Below, piece after piece: positions 15,221 through 25,400 of a stretch of DNA of 45,516 bases. The notes under the pieces were generated by a model. That model made no database searches. It saw only the letters and a program-made list of their open reading frames with translations, and was not told the origin of the DNA. How positions within the stretch are numbered: the first letter of the stretch is position 1; each line of letters begins with the position of its first letter. The DNA comes from Chitinophagales bacterium (GTDB taxonomy: Bacteria; Bacteroidota; Bacteroidia; Chitinophagales; JADJOU01). A program made the position numbers and the translations under genes. The stretch covers positions 1 through 45,516 of the forward strand of contig JALOMB010000013.1 of NCBI GenBank assembly GCA_025455685.1, read 5' to 3'.

Positions 15221-16650
15221 AAAGTAGTATATCTCGATTTAGCAAATTGGTACAGTAACCTTACCCCGAAGCCTGTACCACCTTTGATCAAATAATCTTT
15301 ATCAGAACCTTCGTTGAAGGAAGGTCCTGCTATATCTATATGTATCCAAGGGTAGGAAACGAAATGGGATAGAAATTTTCCTGCTGTGATACTGCCTGCC
15401 TCTCTTCCACCTATATTTTTGATGTCCGCTATGTTTGATTTGATCATTTCATCATAGTCCTCATAAAATGGCAATTCTGCGACTCGTTCATGTACTTCAT
15501 CCCCAGCTTTTCTGATTTGATTGAAGGCTTGTAAATTTGCTGTGCCCATAATGGCAGCTGCAGGAGAGCCTATTGCGATAACTTGTGCCCCGGTAAGGGT
15601 AGCCATATCCAAAACAATATCAGGTTTATACTTAGACGCGTAACTCAATGCATCTCCTAAGATTAATCTACCTTCAGCATCTGTATTGAGTATTTCTACT
15701 GTTTTGCCATTATGCATCGTGATGATATCGCCAGGCGTTATGGCATTGCCTCCTGGTCTATTGTCAGTAGCAGGTATAAGCGTAATGGTATGAATAGGTA
15801 ATTTATTCTTAGCTATAGCATAAATGGCAGACATTACGGCAGCACTACCAGCCATGTCAGATTTCATCGTATCCATGGATCCAGCAGTAGGTTTAAGGGA
15901 TAAACCACCCGTATCGTAAACCACCCCTTTGCCTACTAGTACGAGCGGTTGTTTATTGACAGCATTCTTAGGTTTGTATTCCATAATTGTAAATGTAGGC
16001 TCATCTGGAGAACCCATATTTACAGCGATTAAACCACCAAATCCTTCTTTTTTAATTCTTTTCTTATCCCATACATCTACGGAGATACCGGCATCTTTTC
16101 CTAGTTTTTTTGCTTGATTAGATAAATCTCCTGCATTAAGTGTCAGCACAGGTTCGTTGACTAAATCTCTAGCGATATAAGTGGCTTCTAACAAAGTATT
16201 TAACTCTTGAAGGTCTTGTTTTGTTATTTTCGGATGAGCACAAGATATAGTGGATAAAGCTTTTTTCTTTTTACTCAGGTATTTGTCAAATCGATATTGA
16301 TGTAGGGCAAGTCCTTCGAGCAGACACAAAGCGAGTTCTTTGCTAAGCGAAGCACACTCTATATGTACTGAGTTTATTTCAAATTGATTGATAATTTTAC
16401 CTAAATTGGCACCTAGCTTTCTTGCGGATTCTTTAGACTTTGGGGATAAACCATTTGCGTCAAGTTTTGCTAAGATATGAGTCATGGAAGGTGTAAGAAA
16501 TGGATAAACAGGTGCTGTTTTTTGGCCTAGCCAAGTGTCAAACCCAGAAAAAGAGATACTTTTACCTTGTGTAGCACTTGGATTAATCCAAATGGTAGCG
16601 GAAGGCTTCTTAGCTTCTAACTGAATTTTAGGCGGTTGATTGAATTTCAT
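15217..16650 (-). CDS. pepA: Leucyl aminopeptidase, M17 family
   Basis: This cytosolic two-metal aminopeptidase removes N-terminal residues from peptides. At 477 aa it has a divergent N-terminal macro-like domain (about 1-165) and a well-conserved catalytic domain. Metal and catalytic residues sit in GKGVVYDTGGLSLKP (240-254; K241, D246) and the signature NTDAEGRL (322-329; D324, E326, R328). It is the first gene of the minus-strand run and has a TAGTTTTG promoter element just upstream, divergent from rsmA. Confidence 0.93.
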   Translation of the reverse strand: MKFNQPPKIQLEAKKPSATIWINPSATQGKSISFSGFDTWLGQKTAPVYPFLTPSMTHILAKLDANGLSPKSKESARKLGANLGKIINQFEINSVHIECASLSKELALCLLEGLALHQYRFDKYLSKKKKALSTISCAHPKITKQDLQELNTLLEATYIARDLVNEPVLTLNAGDLSNQAKKLGKDAGISVDVWDKKRIKKEGFGGLIAVNMGSPDEPTFTIMEYKPKNAVNKQPLVLVGKGVVYDTGGLSLKPTAGSMDTMKSDMAGSAAVMSAIYAIAKNKLPIHTITLIPATDNRPGGNAITPGDIITMHNGKTVEILNTDAEGRLILGDALSYASKYKPDIVLDMATLTGAQVIAIGSPAAAIMGTANLQAFNQIRKAGDEVHERVAELPFYEDYDEMIKSNIADIKNIGGREAGSITAGKFLSHFVSYPWIHIDIAGPSFNEGSDKDYLIKGGTGFGVRLLYQFAKSRYTTL

Positions 16651-16675
16651 AGTGTAAATTTTTTTCTTTCAGATG

Positions 16676-16683
16676 CAAAACTA
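16676..16683 (-). promoter_or_regulatory. Candidate -7 element (TAGTTTTG) of the pepA operon
   Basis: On the minus strand this fits TAnnTTTG and lies 26 bases before the pepA ATG, a usual distance. A TTTG lies 13 bases further upstream, shorter than the standard spacing, so the -33 element is uncertain. Confidence 0.5.
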
Positions 16684-16733
16684 ATACATTTAAAATCAAA
16701 TTGTTTAATATTGTGGGTTAAAAATTTAAAATT

Positions 16734-17492
16734 TTGAAGTTTAAAAAATCTTTAGGACAGAATTTCTTGGTAGATCAGACCATGTTATCGAGAATTTCAG
16801 AGACTATAGCATCTCTAAATGCTACAGAGATATTAGAAATAGGGGCAGGACATGGAGCTTTGACACAAGCTATGGGTGACTTAAACCAAATGAATTACTA
16901 TATTTGCGAATTAGACGATAGATTTGTCGAGGTGCTCAAGCAGCAGTTTCCTTCTGTCAAGGCTATTTTTCATGAGGATTTTCTCAGATTTGATTTTAGT
17001 AAAATTCCGCATCAAAATTTTTCTATCATTGGAAATTTTCCCTATAATATTTCGACTCAAATCATATTCAAAATTATAGAAAATCACCTGAAGGTAGATA
17101 GTATGGTCGGCATGTTTCAAAAAGAAGTCGCTAAAAGAATTTGCGCTAAGCCAAAATCAAAAGATTATTCCGTCTTGAGTATTATCGCCCAAATGTATTA
17201 TGATTGTCACTATGAATTCGATGTCCCCAATACTTGCTTCGAGCCTGTCCCCAAGGTCACTTCTGGGATAATCTCTATGAAGCGAAAACCCTTAGACGAC
17301 GTATCGTTTGAGTATCATCAAGTCAAAAAACTCGTCAAAGCAGTCTTCAACCAAAGACGAAAAACGCTAAGAAATTCACTTAAAAGTGGACAAATTCAAT
17401 ATGACCAAACCGTTTTCGAGCCTTATCTAGCGCTTCGTCCGGAGCAAATCAGTTTAGCTGAATTTCTCCATTTATCACAATACATTCAATAA
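16734..17492 (+). CDS. rsmA: 16S rRNA dimethyladenosine transferase
   Basis: RsmA/KsgA dimethylates two adjacent adenines in helix 45 of 16S rRNA late in small-subunit assembly. The 252-aa protein has the family's opening KKSLGQNFLVD, the SAM-binding EIGAGHG (35-41) and the catalytic NFPYN (about 100-105). The start codon is TTG at 16734. No ATG is possible upstream because an in-frame TAA lies at 16719, and the KKSLGQNFL block follows the TTG at once, so the choice is firm. It is 14 bases upstream of a dehydrogenase gene. Confidence 0.95.
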   Translation: MKFKKSLGQNFLVDQTMLSRISETIASLNATEILEIGAGHGALTQAMGDLNQMNYYICELDDRFVEVLKQQFPSVKAIFHEDFLRFDFSKIPHQNFSIIGNFPYNISTQIIFKIIENHLKVDSMVGMFQKEVAKRICAKPKSKDYSVLSIIAQMYYDCHYEFDVPNTCFEPVPKVTSGIISMKRKPLDDVSFEYHQVKKLVKAVFNQRRKTLRNSLKSGQIQYDQTVFEPYLALRPEQISLAEFLHLSQYIQ

Positions 17493-17506
17493 AATTTACT
17501 TTATAT

Positions 17507-18421
17507 ATGTATGCCTTACTCACCGAAAGTTTTCATCCAGATTTATCTCTAGGTTTAAAAAAACTCGATTTTCAGGTAGATGAGATATTATGTGATAATG
17601 TATCGATAAAAGAAATTATCGGGAAATACACTGTTTTGGTGGTCAATAGCGGAATTCGAGTCGATGAAGATTTGCTCCAAAAAGCGACAAAACTCCGTAT
17701 TGTCTTGCGTGTAGGCTCGGGTATGGAGCATATCGATATTCAGGCATGTCAGCTCAGGGGCATCGAAGTCTATAGTAGTCGTGGGGGAAATGCTAATGCT
17801 GTGGCGGAGCATGTATTTGGGATGATACTTATGAGTGCCCATCAAATACATCTCGCTCAGAATGATATGATAGCGGGCAAATGGGTCAGGGAGAATCATA
17901 GAGGTATTGAAATTTCAGATAAAACCTTAGGTATTATTGGTTTAGGAAAAGTCGGTAGTCGCTTGGCTCAGATTGCCTTAGGTTTTGGAATGAAGGTTTA
18001 TGGTTATGATATAGACACTTCTATTTTGATAGAAGGAGTGCATCATATTGAGGATCAAGAGATTTTTCGACATGCAGATATTATCAGTTTTCATGTACCG
18101 CTGACAGAAAAAACGTATCATCTAATCTCTAAAACAAATTTACAAGCTTTAAAATCCGAAGCATGGCTTGTCAATACTGCACGTGGCGGGATAATGAATC
18201 TAGAAGACACCTTGTCATGGCTCCTTACAAATCCAAAAGCAAGGGCATTTTTAGATGTTTTCCCAGTAGAACCTTATCAAACATCAGATATAGTCAAGGA
18301 TTTAGTCAAAAAAAACCAATTAATTCTAACGCCTCACATCGCAGGTTGGTCACAAGAATCTCATAAGCAAAATTCCTTGATTTTACTTGATTTTATGAGG
18401 AACTTTAAAAAAACTTTATAA
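17507..18421 (+). CDS. NAD-dependent D-2-hydroxyacid dehydrogenase (SerA-like)
   Basis: This 304-aa two-domain dehydrogenase resembles the catalytic part of D-3-phosphoglycerate dehydrogenase. It has GIIGLGKVGSRLAQ (about 141-154) for NAD binding. The catalytic Arg/Glu/His are present as RVGSGMEH (about 68-75), DVFPVEP (about 249-255) and TPHIAGWS (about 275-282). It lacks the regulatory ACT domain of full SerA proteins. It is co-transcribed with rsmA. Phosphoglycerate, glyoxylate or another 2-hydroxyacid are possible substrates; sequence alone does not decide. Confidence 0.87.
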   Translation: MYALLTESFHPDLSLGLKKLDFQVDEILCDNVSIKEIIGKYTVLVVNSGIRVDEDLLQKATKLRIVLRVGSGMEHIDIQACQLRGIEVYSSRGGNANAVAEHVFGMILMSAHQIHLAQNDMIAGKWVRENHRGIEISDKTLGIIGLGKVGSRLAQIALGFGMKVYGYDIDTSILIEGVHHIEDQEIFRHADIISFHVPLTEKTYHLISKTNLQALKSEAWLVNTARGGIMNLEDTLSWLLTNPKARAFLDVFPVEPYQTSDIVKDLVKKNQLILTPHIAGWSQESHKQNSLILLDFMRNFKKTL

Positions 18422-18439
18422 AACTTATAATTTTTTTTA

Positions 18440-18447
18440 TATATTTG
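18440..18447 (+). promoter_or_regulatory. Candidate -7 element (TATATTTG) of the envelope gene cluster
   Basis: This is a perfect TAnnTTTG match 19 bases before the receptor ATG, after an AT-only stretch. No TTG occurs at -33. It is the likely promoter for the three-gene unit 18467-28623. Confidence 0.55.
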
Positions 18448-18466
18448 TGATTAAATTTCTAAAAAA

Positions 18467-21400
18467 ATGAACGTGAAGCCAAGTCGTAATTTTTTAAAGT
18501 ATTTAACAACATGTTTTTGGGTTGTTTTTGGGTTTAATTCCTTGATGGCACAAGGAGACATTCAAGGTCAAGTCAAGGATGGTAATGGAAATCCTGTTGG
18601 TTTTATCTATGTAGTAGTCGTCGAAGATCCAAATTCCAAAAAGAAAACTTCCAAAGGAGGAAGAACGGATAAAAATGGATTTTATTCTATCAAGAACCTG
18701 CAACCTGGTTCATATTACCTTATGGCTAAGAGCTTAAAAGCCGAGTCTATCGAAGAGGTAACGGTTTTGAGTGGGAGGACAGCGACACAGAACTTCGTCT
18801 TAGAAGAAAAAACTACGGTAATCAAAACCATAACCGTCAAAGCCAAAAAAGAAGGCGGCAAACCTAAGCTTTTCGATCTAACTACACCAAAACAAGAAGT
18901 AATCACAGCAAAAGAAATCAAAGAAAATTCTGTGAGAAATGTCAATGACTTAGTAGGCGCTACAGGTGGTTTGGTTCAAGAAGATTTTGGGTCTAGTATC
19001 AATGTAGGTGGTGCTAGAGATGATGCCAATGTGTATATCATCGATGGAGTCAAGCAAACTGGTTTGACCAATATTTCACCAAATTCAATTCAACAAATAG
19101 AAGTAATGACTTCAGGTGTACCTGCTAAATACGGCGACGTCACCGGAGGTGTGGTCAGTATCACGACCAAAGGCCCGTCGAGTAAATTCAAAGGAAATGC
19201 TGAGGTGCTTACTTCGCAATTTTTAGATCCTTTTGGCTATACGAATGCCAATGTAAACCTCACGGGTCCGATAGCATGGTTCAAAGATATCAATGAAGAA
19301 ACTAAAAAAGTAGAAAAAGGCGATGTCAGATTAGGGTATTCTTTTAACCTAGAATTTCAACATGAAAAAGATAGATTTCCATCCTACCAAGGCTCTTGGA
19401 AAATTCGAGATTCGGCTTTTAGAGCCATCGAAAATTCTCCTTATCTCCTCGCAGAAGACGGCAATACCATAATCCTAAGACAAGAATTACTCAGAACAAA
19501 AGATTTCGAAAGGATATCTGCGAGACAAAATACTTCTGGCAATATTTTAAGACTCAATACTAAGCTCGACTTCAAAGTCAATCAAAAAGGAACAAATCTA
19601 ACCCTTGGCGTTATTGCTATCGGTGATAGATACAGAGACTTCATCAATCGATATGCTTTGCTCAATTTCGAGAATAATCCTGTAGTACAAAACACCTCTA
19701 TCAATGGTTTTCTTAGGCTCTATCATCCTCTGTCTAATAAAGACTCCCAAGTCAATAAACAAATACGAGATGCGAATTTAACCCTTCAATTTGATTATAG
19801 TAGAAATTACAATGAAGTTTATTCTCATACCAATGGCACTAATCCTTTTAATTACGGTTATGTAGGGAAATTTGAAGAAATTACTGACCTCAATGTACAG
19901 TCTCCAGAGAATAGACAAAGAGGATTTGATACAACGTCAATTTATTTTGCACCAGATGAATTTCTCAGACTACCTGCGCCACAAATTGTTTTAGGAAGAG
20001 TTTCAAAAGACATTCGATTTACACCGGGCACCGTTAATCCGATAATGTCCAATTTGACCAATGAGTTCATCAATCTATTGAGAGCTAATCCAAGTTTGGG
20101 CAACCACACTACAAATATGATCGCACTTCAGGCTAGAGGAGCTATAGTCAATGGAACAAGAGCGAACGACAATTTGCATGGTTTGTTCTTTCCGTATGGA
20201 AGAACTTATGGTGGATTTAATAATGCCTTGGAACAGCAGTTTCGTTTGACAGGTAATATCAACTTTGATTTTTATCCAAAAAATGCAAAAGGATTTAATA
20301 AACATACTATTGAAGCTGGTTTCGAAGTAGAACAAAGGATCAATGCCTTTTATGCTCATAACCCGATTTCTATATGGCAAGTCGCTCAAAACTCCGCTAA
20401 TGCTCATCTCGTACAAGACATTAAAAGAAATTATAACCCACTTTTGGTCATGCAAAATGGTACCGTAAGAATGAGATTAAATGAATATCTCAATCAAAGT
20501 GATGTCGTCTTTCAGCCTTTGGACTCTATATATTATGACAAGGAAGTCTCCAATGGCAATCAATCTGAATTTTCTAGAAATCTCAGAGCATCATTAGGTT
20601 TAGATTCCCTTACTCGAATTAATGTCAATGAACTCAATCCAAATCAAATGAATGTCGGCATGTTTTCAGCTGATGCCTTGCTCACTTCAGATGCCTCTCC
20701 AATATTTACTGGATATGACTTCAAAGGAAATTTAGTGCCTTTTGGGACCACTTTCAATGATTTCTTTACGGAAAGAGACGCTAGAGGTAATTTCACGAGA
20801 AAAGTTGCGCCGTTTACTCCGACGTATATCGCAGGATATATTCAAGACAAATTCCAGCTCAAAGACATCAATTTCAATATAGGTCTTCGCGTAGATTACT
20901 TTAATTCCAATCAAAAAGTACTTCGAGATCCTTATGTCCTAAATGGCGTAAGAACCCTTTCTCAGGTAGATGGTAAACTCAACCCACTCGGAAGACATCC
21001 AACGAATGTAGGTGATGCCGCAGTCTATACCAATAATATTACCAACCCTACAGCCATAACAGGATATCGTCTAGGTAACCAATGGTATGATGTCAATGGA
21101 GATCCGTTGCCAAATGCTCAAACTGTCTTAGATAATTCTGGAGGGCAAATCAAACCTTATTTGGTAGGAGATAATGATGAGGAAAGAGCCAAAAACAATA
21201 TTACCTCAGCAACCTTCGATCCAGATAGAATCTTTAGAAATACCAATGCACAGATCAATATCATGCCTAGAATTAATTTCACCTTTACGATTAATGAGAA
21301 TTCCATGTTTTTCTCACATTTTGACGTTCTTACTCAGCGTCCTAATGAAGGAACACTTTTGGCAAATCCACTTGCTTATTATAGAGTATTTGGTCTAAGA

Positions 21401-22381
21401 CAAGGTACTTTTATCAATAATCCTGATTTGCTCACACCTAGAACCGTAGATTTAGAGTTTGGTTTCAAACAAAAACTCAATGACCGCTCCGCCCTTACCA
21501 TTAATTTCACCTATAAAGAATATCAGAATCAATTACAAATTACCCGATTAATCGGAGCTTATCCCTTTGATTATTTAACTTTTGCTAATACGGACTTTTC
21601 TACAGTCAAGGCGATGGTATTGAGTTATGATTTGAGAAGAGGGCAGACGAATTTCAGAATGAAGGCCAACTATACCATGCAATTTGCCGAAGGTACAGGA
21701 AGCTCTCAGACTTCTCAGCTCAATCTAATTAACTCTGGTCAAGGAGCTATCAAAACGATTTATCCCCTAAACTTCGATGTGCGTCATAATTTCAACTTAA
21801 ACTTAAATTATAGATTCTCAGATGAAGATGATTATAGAGGCCCTGCTAAACTTAGAAAATATCTAGAAAACTCAGGTATAGATATCAATGCAAATCTACG
21901 TTCAGGTACGCCTTTTACCTTACAATCCAATGTCACTCCGGATGCTAATATCTCGTCTGTACTCAGAGGAATCACCCTCGGAGATATTAACTCTGCTTCT
22001 AAGCCTTGGCGTTATAATGTAAACTTGAAGATAGACAAAGATTTCAAATTGAAATTTGGTACCATCAAAACCGATTCAACGCAAAAAGGTGCTCAAGATA
22101 CCCGAAAAGTAGTACCACTCAATGTGTATTTGCAAGTGACTAATTTACTCAATACTGAAAATATATTAGAGGTCTATCGATTTACGGGCTCTCCCTATAC
22201 TGATGGATACCTCAATTCTGATTTAGCAGCAAATGAGTTCACGACCAAAGAGCTCATCAATCGAGGCTACGGTCAGTCGTTTAGAGATTTGTATCGTATC
22301 GCTTTAGAGATTCCTAATGATAGAAATTCTTATTTTGCTAGACCTAGGATTATTCAGCTTGGGGCTTCTATATCCTTTTAA
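18467..22381 (+). CDS. TonB-dependent outer-membrane receptor
   Basis: The 1304-aa protein has a signal peptide (about 1-29, ending LMAQ). It continues with a carboxypeptidase-regulatory-like beta-sandwich (about 30-125, GDIQGQVKDGNGNPVGF), a plug domain (about 133-237) with DANVYIIDGVKQTG and VPAKYGDVTGGVVSITTKG, and a long 22-strand-type barrel ending in the aromatic residue F (QLGASISF), the usual BAM signal. Such receptors import large or scarce nutrients, but some Bacteroidota members sit beside type IX secretion parts. No SusD partner follows; instead a FlgD-ended secreted protein and a PorV-like protein do, which argues for a secretion-linked or surface-complex role. The substrate is unknown. 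Confidence 0.9.
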   Translation: MNVKPSRNFLKYLTTCFWVVFGFNSLMAQGDIQGQVKDGNGNPVGFIYVVVVEDPNSKKKTSKGGRTDKNGFYSIKNLQPGSYYLMAKSLKAESIEEVTVLSGRTATQNFVLEEKTTVIKTITVKAKKEGGKPKLFDLTTPKQEVITAKEIKENSVRNVNDLVGATGGLVQEDFGSSINVGGARDDANVYIIDGVKQTGLTNISPNSIQQIEVMTSGVPAKYGDVTGGVVSITTKGPSSKFKGNAEVLTSQFLDPFGYTNANVNLTGPIAWFKDINEETKKVEKGDVRLGYSFNLEFQHEKDRFPSYQGSWKIRDSAFRAIENSPYLLAEDGNTIILRQELLRTKDFERISARQNTSGNILRLNTKLDFKVNQKGTNLTLGVIAIGDRYRDFINRYALLNFENNPVVQNTSINGFLRLYHPLSNKDSQVNKQIRDANLTLQFDYSRNYNEVYSHTNGTNPFNYGYVGKFEEITDLNVQSPENRQRGFDTTSIYFAPDEFLRLPAPQIVLGRVSKDIRFTPGTVNPIMSNLTNEFINLLRANPSLGNHTTNMIALQARGAIVNGTRANDNLHGLFFPYGRTYGGFNNALEQQFRLTGNINFDFYPKNAKGFNKHTIEAGFEVEQRINAFYAHNPISIWQVAQNSANAHLVQDIKRNYNPLLVMQNGTVRMRLNEYLNQSDVVFQPLDSIYYDKEVSNGNQSEFSRNLRASLGLDSLTRINVNELNPNQMNVGMFSADALLTSDASPIFTGYDFKGNLVPFGTTFNDFFTERDARGNFTRKVAPFTPTYIAGYIQDKFQLKDINFNIGLRVDYFNSNQKVLRDPYVLNGVRTLSQVDGKLNPLGRHPTNVGDAAVYTNNITNPTAITGYRLGNQWYDVNGDPLPNAQTVLDNSGGQIKPYLVGDNDEERAKNNITSATFDPDRIFRNTNAQINIMPRINFTFTINENSMFFSHFDVLTQRPNEGTLLANPLAYYRVFGLRQGTFINNPDLLTPRTVDLEFGFKQKLNDRSALTINFTYKEYQNQLQITRLIGAYPFDYLTFANTDFSTVKAMVLSYDLRRGQTNFRMKANYTMQFAEGTGSSQTSQLNLINSGQGAIKTIYPLNFDVRHNFNLNLNYRFSDEDDYRGPAKLRKYLENSGIDINANLRSGTPFTLQSNVTPDANISSVLRGITLGDINSASKPWRYNVNLKIDKDFKLKFGTIKTDSTQKGAQDTRKVVPLNVYLQVTNLLNTENILEVYRFTGSPYTDGYLNSDLAANEFTTKELINRGYGQSFRDLYRIALEIPNDRNSYFARPRIIQLGASISF

Positions 22382-22407
22382 CGTGTAATTATTTAAATTT
22401 TTATATT

Positions 22408-25400
22408 ATGAAAACAATACTATTAAACTCGAAAATCCTACAGAAAAGCTCTTTTGGGCTTGGATTTATCTTTTTTGTTTTCTTCGCTCAGGCTAGAGAA
22501 TCCGTTTCAGTGGATAAATCTAAGACCAATAATCCTCAAACTTTGACTCAGAGAGTAGGTGATTGTATCGCAGGTGCTGCGCAAACCGACCTCAATATCA
22601 ACAACGTAAGAGCCAGAATGCTCAATACAGGAGATATGTGGTGGGATAGAAATACCGCAAAATATGGGGTTCCTAAATTAACTCAAGATCAAATCAGAGC
22701 TGGATTTCAGCAAGTAAATGCGCTTTTTTCTGGGGCACTATGGATTTCAGGTTTGGATAATGCAGGTGCATTAAGAGTAGCCGCGCTTAGATTTAGTAGT
22801 AGTGGTGCAGATTTCTTCCCTGGTACGCTCAATAGTCAAAATTTAGGCGATATCAATCGTGCTAAATGTCTTCGATTTGATCAGCACTTCAATGTTTTTG
22901 GTAGTGAGATTAAGGAATTTATCGCTACGCAAGGCGGTACGGTCTCTGATAATATTAAATATTGGCCAGGTTTAGGAAATCCACATTTAATCAGTGACAA
23001 AGGATTTAATGAAAGTGATTTAAATGAAGTTTTAGCGCCATTTTATGATGCTAATGATGATGGAATTTATAATTATGAAGATGGTGATTATCCTTCGGTC
23101 AATCAAGTAAGTTCAGCAGAAAAACCTATTGGCGTCATAGCAGATCAAATGATTTTTTGGGTGACTAATGATTTTGGAAATCAACATACCAATTCTCAAG
23201 GAGCACCTTTATCAATTCAAATCAATAATCTAGCCTTTGCTTATGCGACTTCAGATGAGCTCAATAATATGACTTTTTATAAGTATGAAGTAATTAATAA
23301 ATCTGGTGTAAATTATAATCAAACTTATATCTCTCAATATGTAGATCCCGATATGGGAAATTATAACGATGACTACGTAGGTTGTGACACCACACATGCG
23401 GTAGGATATGTTTATAATGCGGATGCTATAGATGAAGATGTGACTCAAGCAAAAGGTTACGGAACGGAAAAAATTCCTGTAGTCGGAGTTGATTTCTTCC
23501 AAGGTCCAAAAGACGATATCACCAATCAACCTTTAGGTATGTCTTCGTTTGTGTATTTCGTAAATTCATCTGGTAATCCTCTGAGTGATCCAAGTACAGC
23601 TACAGAGTATAGAAATTTCCAAAGAGGAAATACCAGACAAGGAAATCCGATGACCTTAGGTGGAAATTGTACGGGGGGAACTGTGCCTACTAGATTTTGT
23701 TTTCCAGGAAATCCTGCAAATTCGACTGAGTGGTCCATGTGTTCTGCTGCAATTCCAAAAGGTGACGTTCGTTGGGTTCAGACCTCAGGACCGTTTACTT
23801 TCGAGACCGGCTCTGTAGAGGATGTCATTGTAGGCGTGGTTTTCGATAATTTTGCTCCATATGATGGATGTAAGGTAGATATCAATCGTTCTTTTCTCCC
23901 TGCTGACGAAAAAGCACAGCGTCTTTTCGATGCGAACTTTGAAAATATTGCAGGTCCAGATGCCCCTGAATTAACGATTATTTCAGGAGATGGGACATTG
24001 AATTTTAATATCAATAATATCAAGAATAATAATGTCTCTGAATCTTATAGCGTTTATTCCCCTCCTATTCCTAGAAAACCGTCTATCGTAGACTCTACTT
24101 ATAAATTCGAAGGGTATTTAATCTATCAGGTTTCTGACCCATCTAAAATTTCTACGATAAACGATTTGAGTAATCAAAATTTAGCGCGTCAAGTAAAAAA
24201 AATGGACGTTAGAAATTCAGTTTCAGGTATGGTATATAATCTTAGAGCAGACAGGACGAATCCTCTACAAATAGTTTTAATACCTTCATATTCCATAGAA
24301 TTAGATAATCGAGGAATCGAAAGAAATTTCTCTCTTCGAGAAGATTTATTTGAATCGGAAGGCAATAAATTTCTCGTTAATAACAAAACATATTACTACG
24401 CCGTAGTTGCTTTTGCCTACAATAACTATGTCGATGGGCAAGATGTACAGCTCGAGAAACTTAAATTTAGCCCTACCATCAAAATTTTTAGTGCCATTCC
24501 ACAGAAACTCGACGGATTTGTTCAGGGGACTCGTGCAAAATTTGGTGAAGAGCTTCCTATAAAGAGAATTCAAGGTTATGGTTCAGGAAGTTTTTATATA
24601 GAGCCGACCGATTCCTCAGTAGCGAAAATTATTCAAGATGGGTCTTTATTAGAGTTGGATTACCAAGCTGGCTTTGCACCAATAAAAGTAACTGTTGTTG
24701 ATCCGTTTCAATTAAAGAACCATGCTTTTAGATTACTCATCAATGATTCCTCTAAAGTTTCTAATTCTGATAGATTAAGAACAGACTCATCTTCTTGGAC
24801 GCTTGAAGTACTCGATGATAATAATGACGTCGTAGAGACGATTTATTCAGAAAGAAATATCTCAAGACCTTTTACGCAGACTATAGTTTCTAATTCAAAT
24901 AATGTTCAAAAAAGATATGGTCTGTCTATTTCCGTTCCTATAGCAGATTCTTTGGCTGGTTATCGTTCTAATTCAAATCCAGTTTATGGCGTGCATAGTG
25001 CGACAATTGAATATGAAGATAACCTAAATAAATGGTTTTATCTCTTCAAAGATGAAGATCGTACAAATTATAATTGGATTCGTGCCGGTCAATCTTACAA
25101 TAACTTCTTTACTTCGCATTCTAGCTTCAATAGAGTAGGAAATACCATAGTTTATTCTGACCCTACTTCTAAATTTGAAGGTATTTTGGATAAAGGTCTT
25201 GCGCCTTATTGCCTCACCGCTAATAGCTCTATAACAGAAATACCAGCTGGAAGTGGAAGAGACAATCCACTTGCAGATGCTTTGTTTACTTCGTTTGGTC
25301 CTGGTTTTAAATGGCGCTATGTGACTTCGAGATATCTTGATTCAGCGCGTTTTGAAGGGCCTGAAAACAATTTAGATTCTTTGATTAGCTTTAATTTGGT

